From a bacterium (GTDB lineage: Bacteria; Chloroflexota; Dormibacteria; UBA8260; Bog-877), in contig JAKAWF010000260.1 in NCBI GenBank assembly GCA_021817025.1, forward strand, positions 1 to 5,465: a DNA stretch of 5,465 nt, read 5' to 3'. How positions within the stretch are numbered: position 1 is the first letter of the stretch; each line of letters opens with the position of its first letter. A program made the translations under genes and the position numbers. Under the pieces are notes generated by a model that did no database searches, was not told the origin of the DNA, and saw only the letters and a list, made by a program, of their open reading frames with translations. This document shows, piece by piece, positions 5,434-5,465 of the stretch.

Positions 5434-5465
5434 ATGAAACGCGCCAACGGTCACGGGGAGCAGAG
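5434..5465 (+). CDS. Possible start of a new gene, cut by the window end
   Basis: An ATG at 5434 opens a frame reading MKRANGHGEQ before the window stops. GAGAG at 5422-5426, seven bases upstream, could be a weak ribosome binding site, and GATAAT at 5426-5431 resembles a -10 box but lies too close to be the promoter of this start. A short basic N-terminus of the form KRANGxG is reminiscent of the arm segment of some phage-type tyrosine integrases, but ten residues cannot settle the family. Confidence 0.35.
   Translation, partial: MKRANGHGEQ

Overview
This is an accessory, probably mobile, segment from a high-GC bacterium. GC-rich codons, IS110-type transposase debris and leaderless-looking promoters fit an actinobacterium or a similar high-GC lineage; I cannot name a genus. 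No rRNA, tRNA or CRISPR array is visible.

Layout. (1) Positions 2-1192 (+) hold the 3' part of a tyrosine recombinase/integrase with a full R-K-HxxR-H-Y catalytic set and an unusual C-terminal extension of about 170 residues; its start lies left of the window. (2) Positions 1193-1727 are mostly non-coding and carry, on the minus strand, the decayed C-terminal end of an IS110-family transposase. (3) Positions 1728-3197 (+) encode a 489-residue AAA ATPase with a DUF4143-type C-terminal region. (4) Positions 3198-3894 have no intact gene. They hold three perfect inverted repeats, a possible broken gene end, one arm (A) of a diverged direct repeat, and three perfect 23-bp tandem repeats that run into the next promoter. 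(5) Positions 3895-5142 (+) encode a second, distantly related AAA/DUF4143 ATPase of 415 residues, with more AT-rich codons than its neighbours. (6) Positions 5143-5433 hold a stem-loop, the second arm (B) of the direct repeat and a doubtful small minus-strand ORF. A possible new gene starts at 5434.

How the parts relate. The recombinase and the IS110 debris mark this as a site of repeated insertion. The two ATPases are not a duplicated pair: they differ in length, N-terminus and motifs, and each has its own promoter-like -10 box 6-7 bases before its ATG, with no good Shine-Dalgarno needed. The second ATPase is bracketed by the roughly 100-bp direct repeats A and B, so it may have arrived as a separate cassette of about 1.6 kb. 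The cellular role of AAA/DUF4143 proteins is poorly known. I see no toxin, antitoxin or nuclease partner that would define a complete defence system here.
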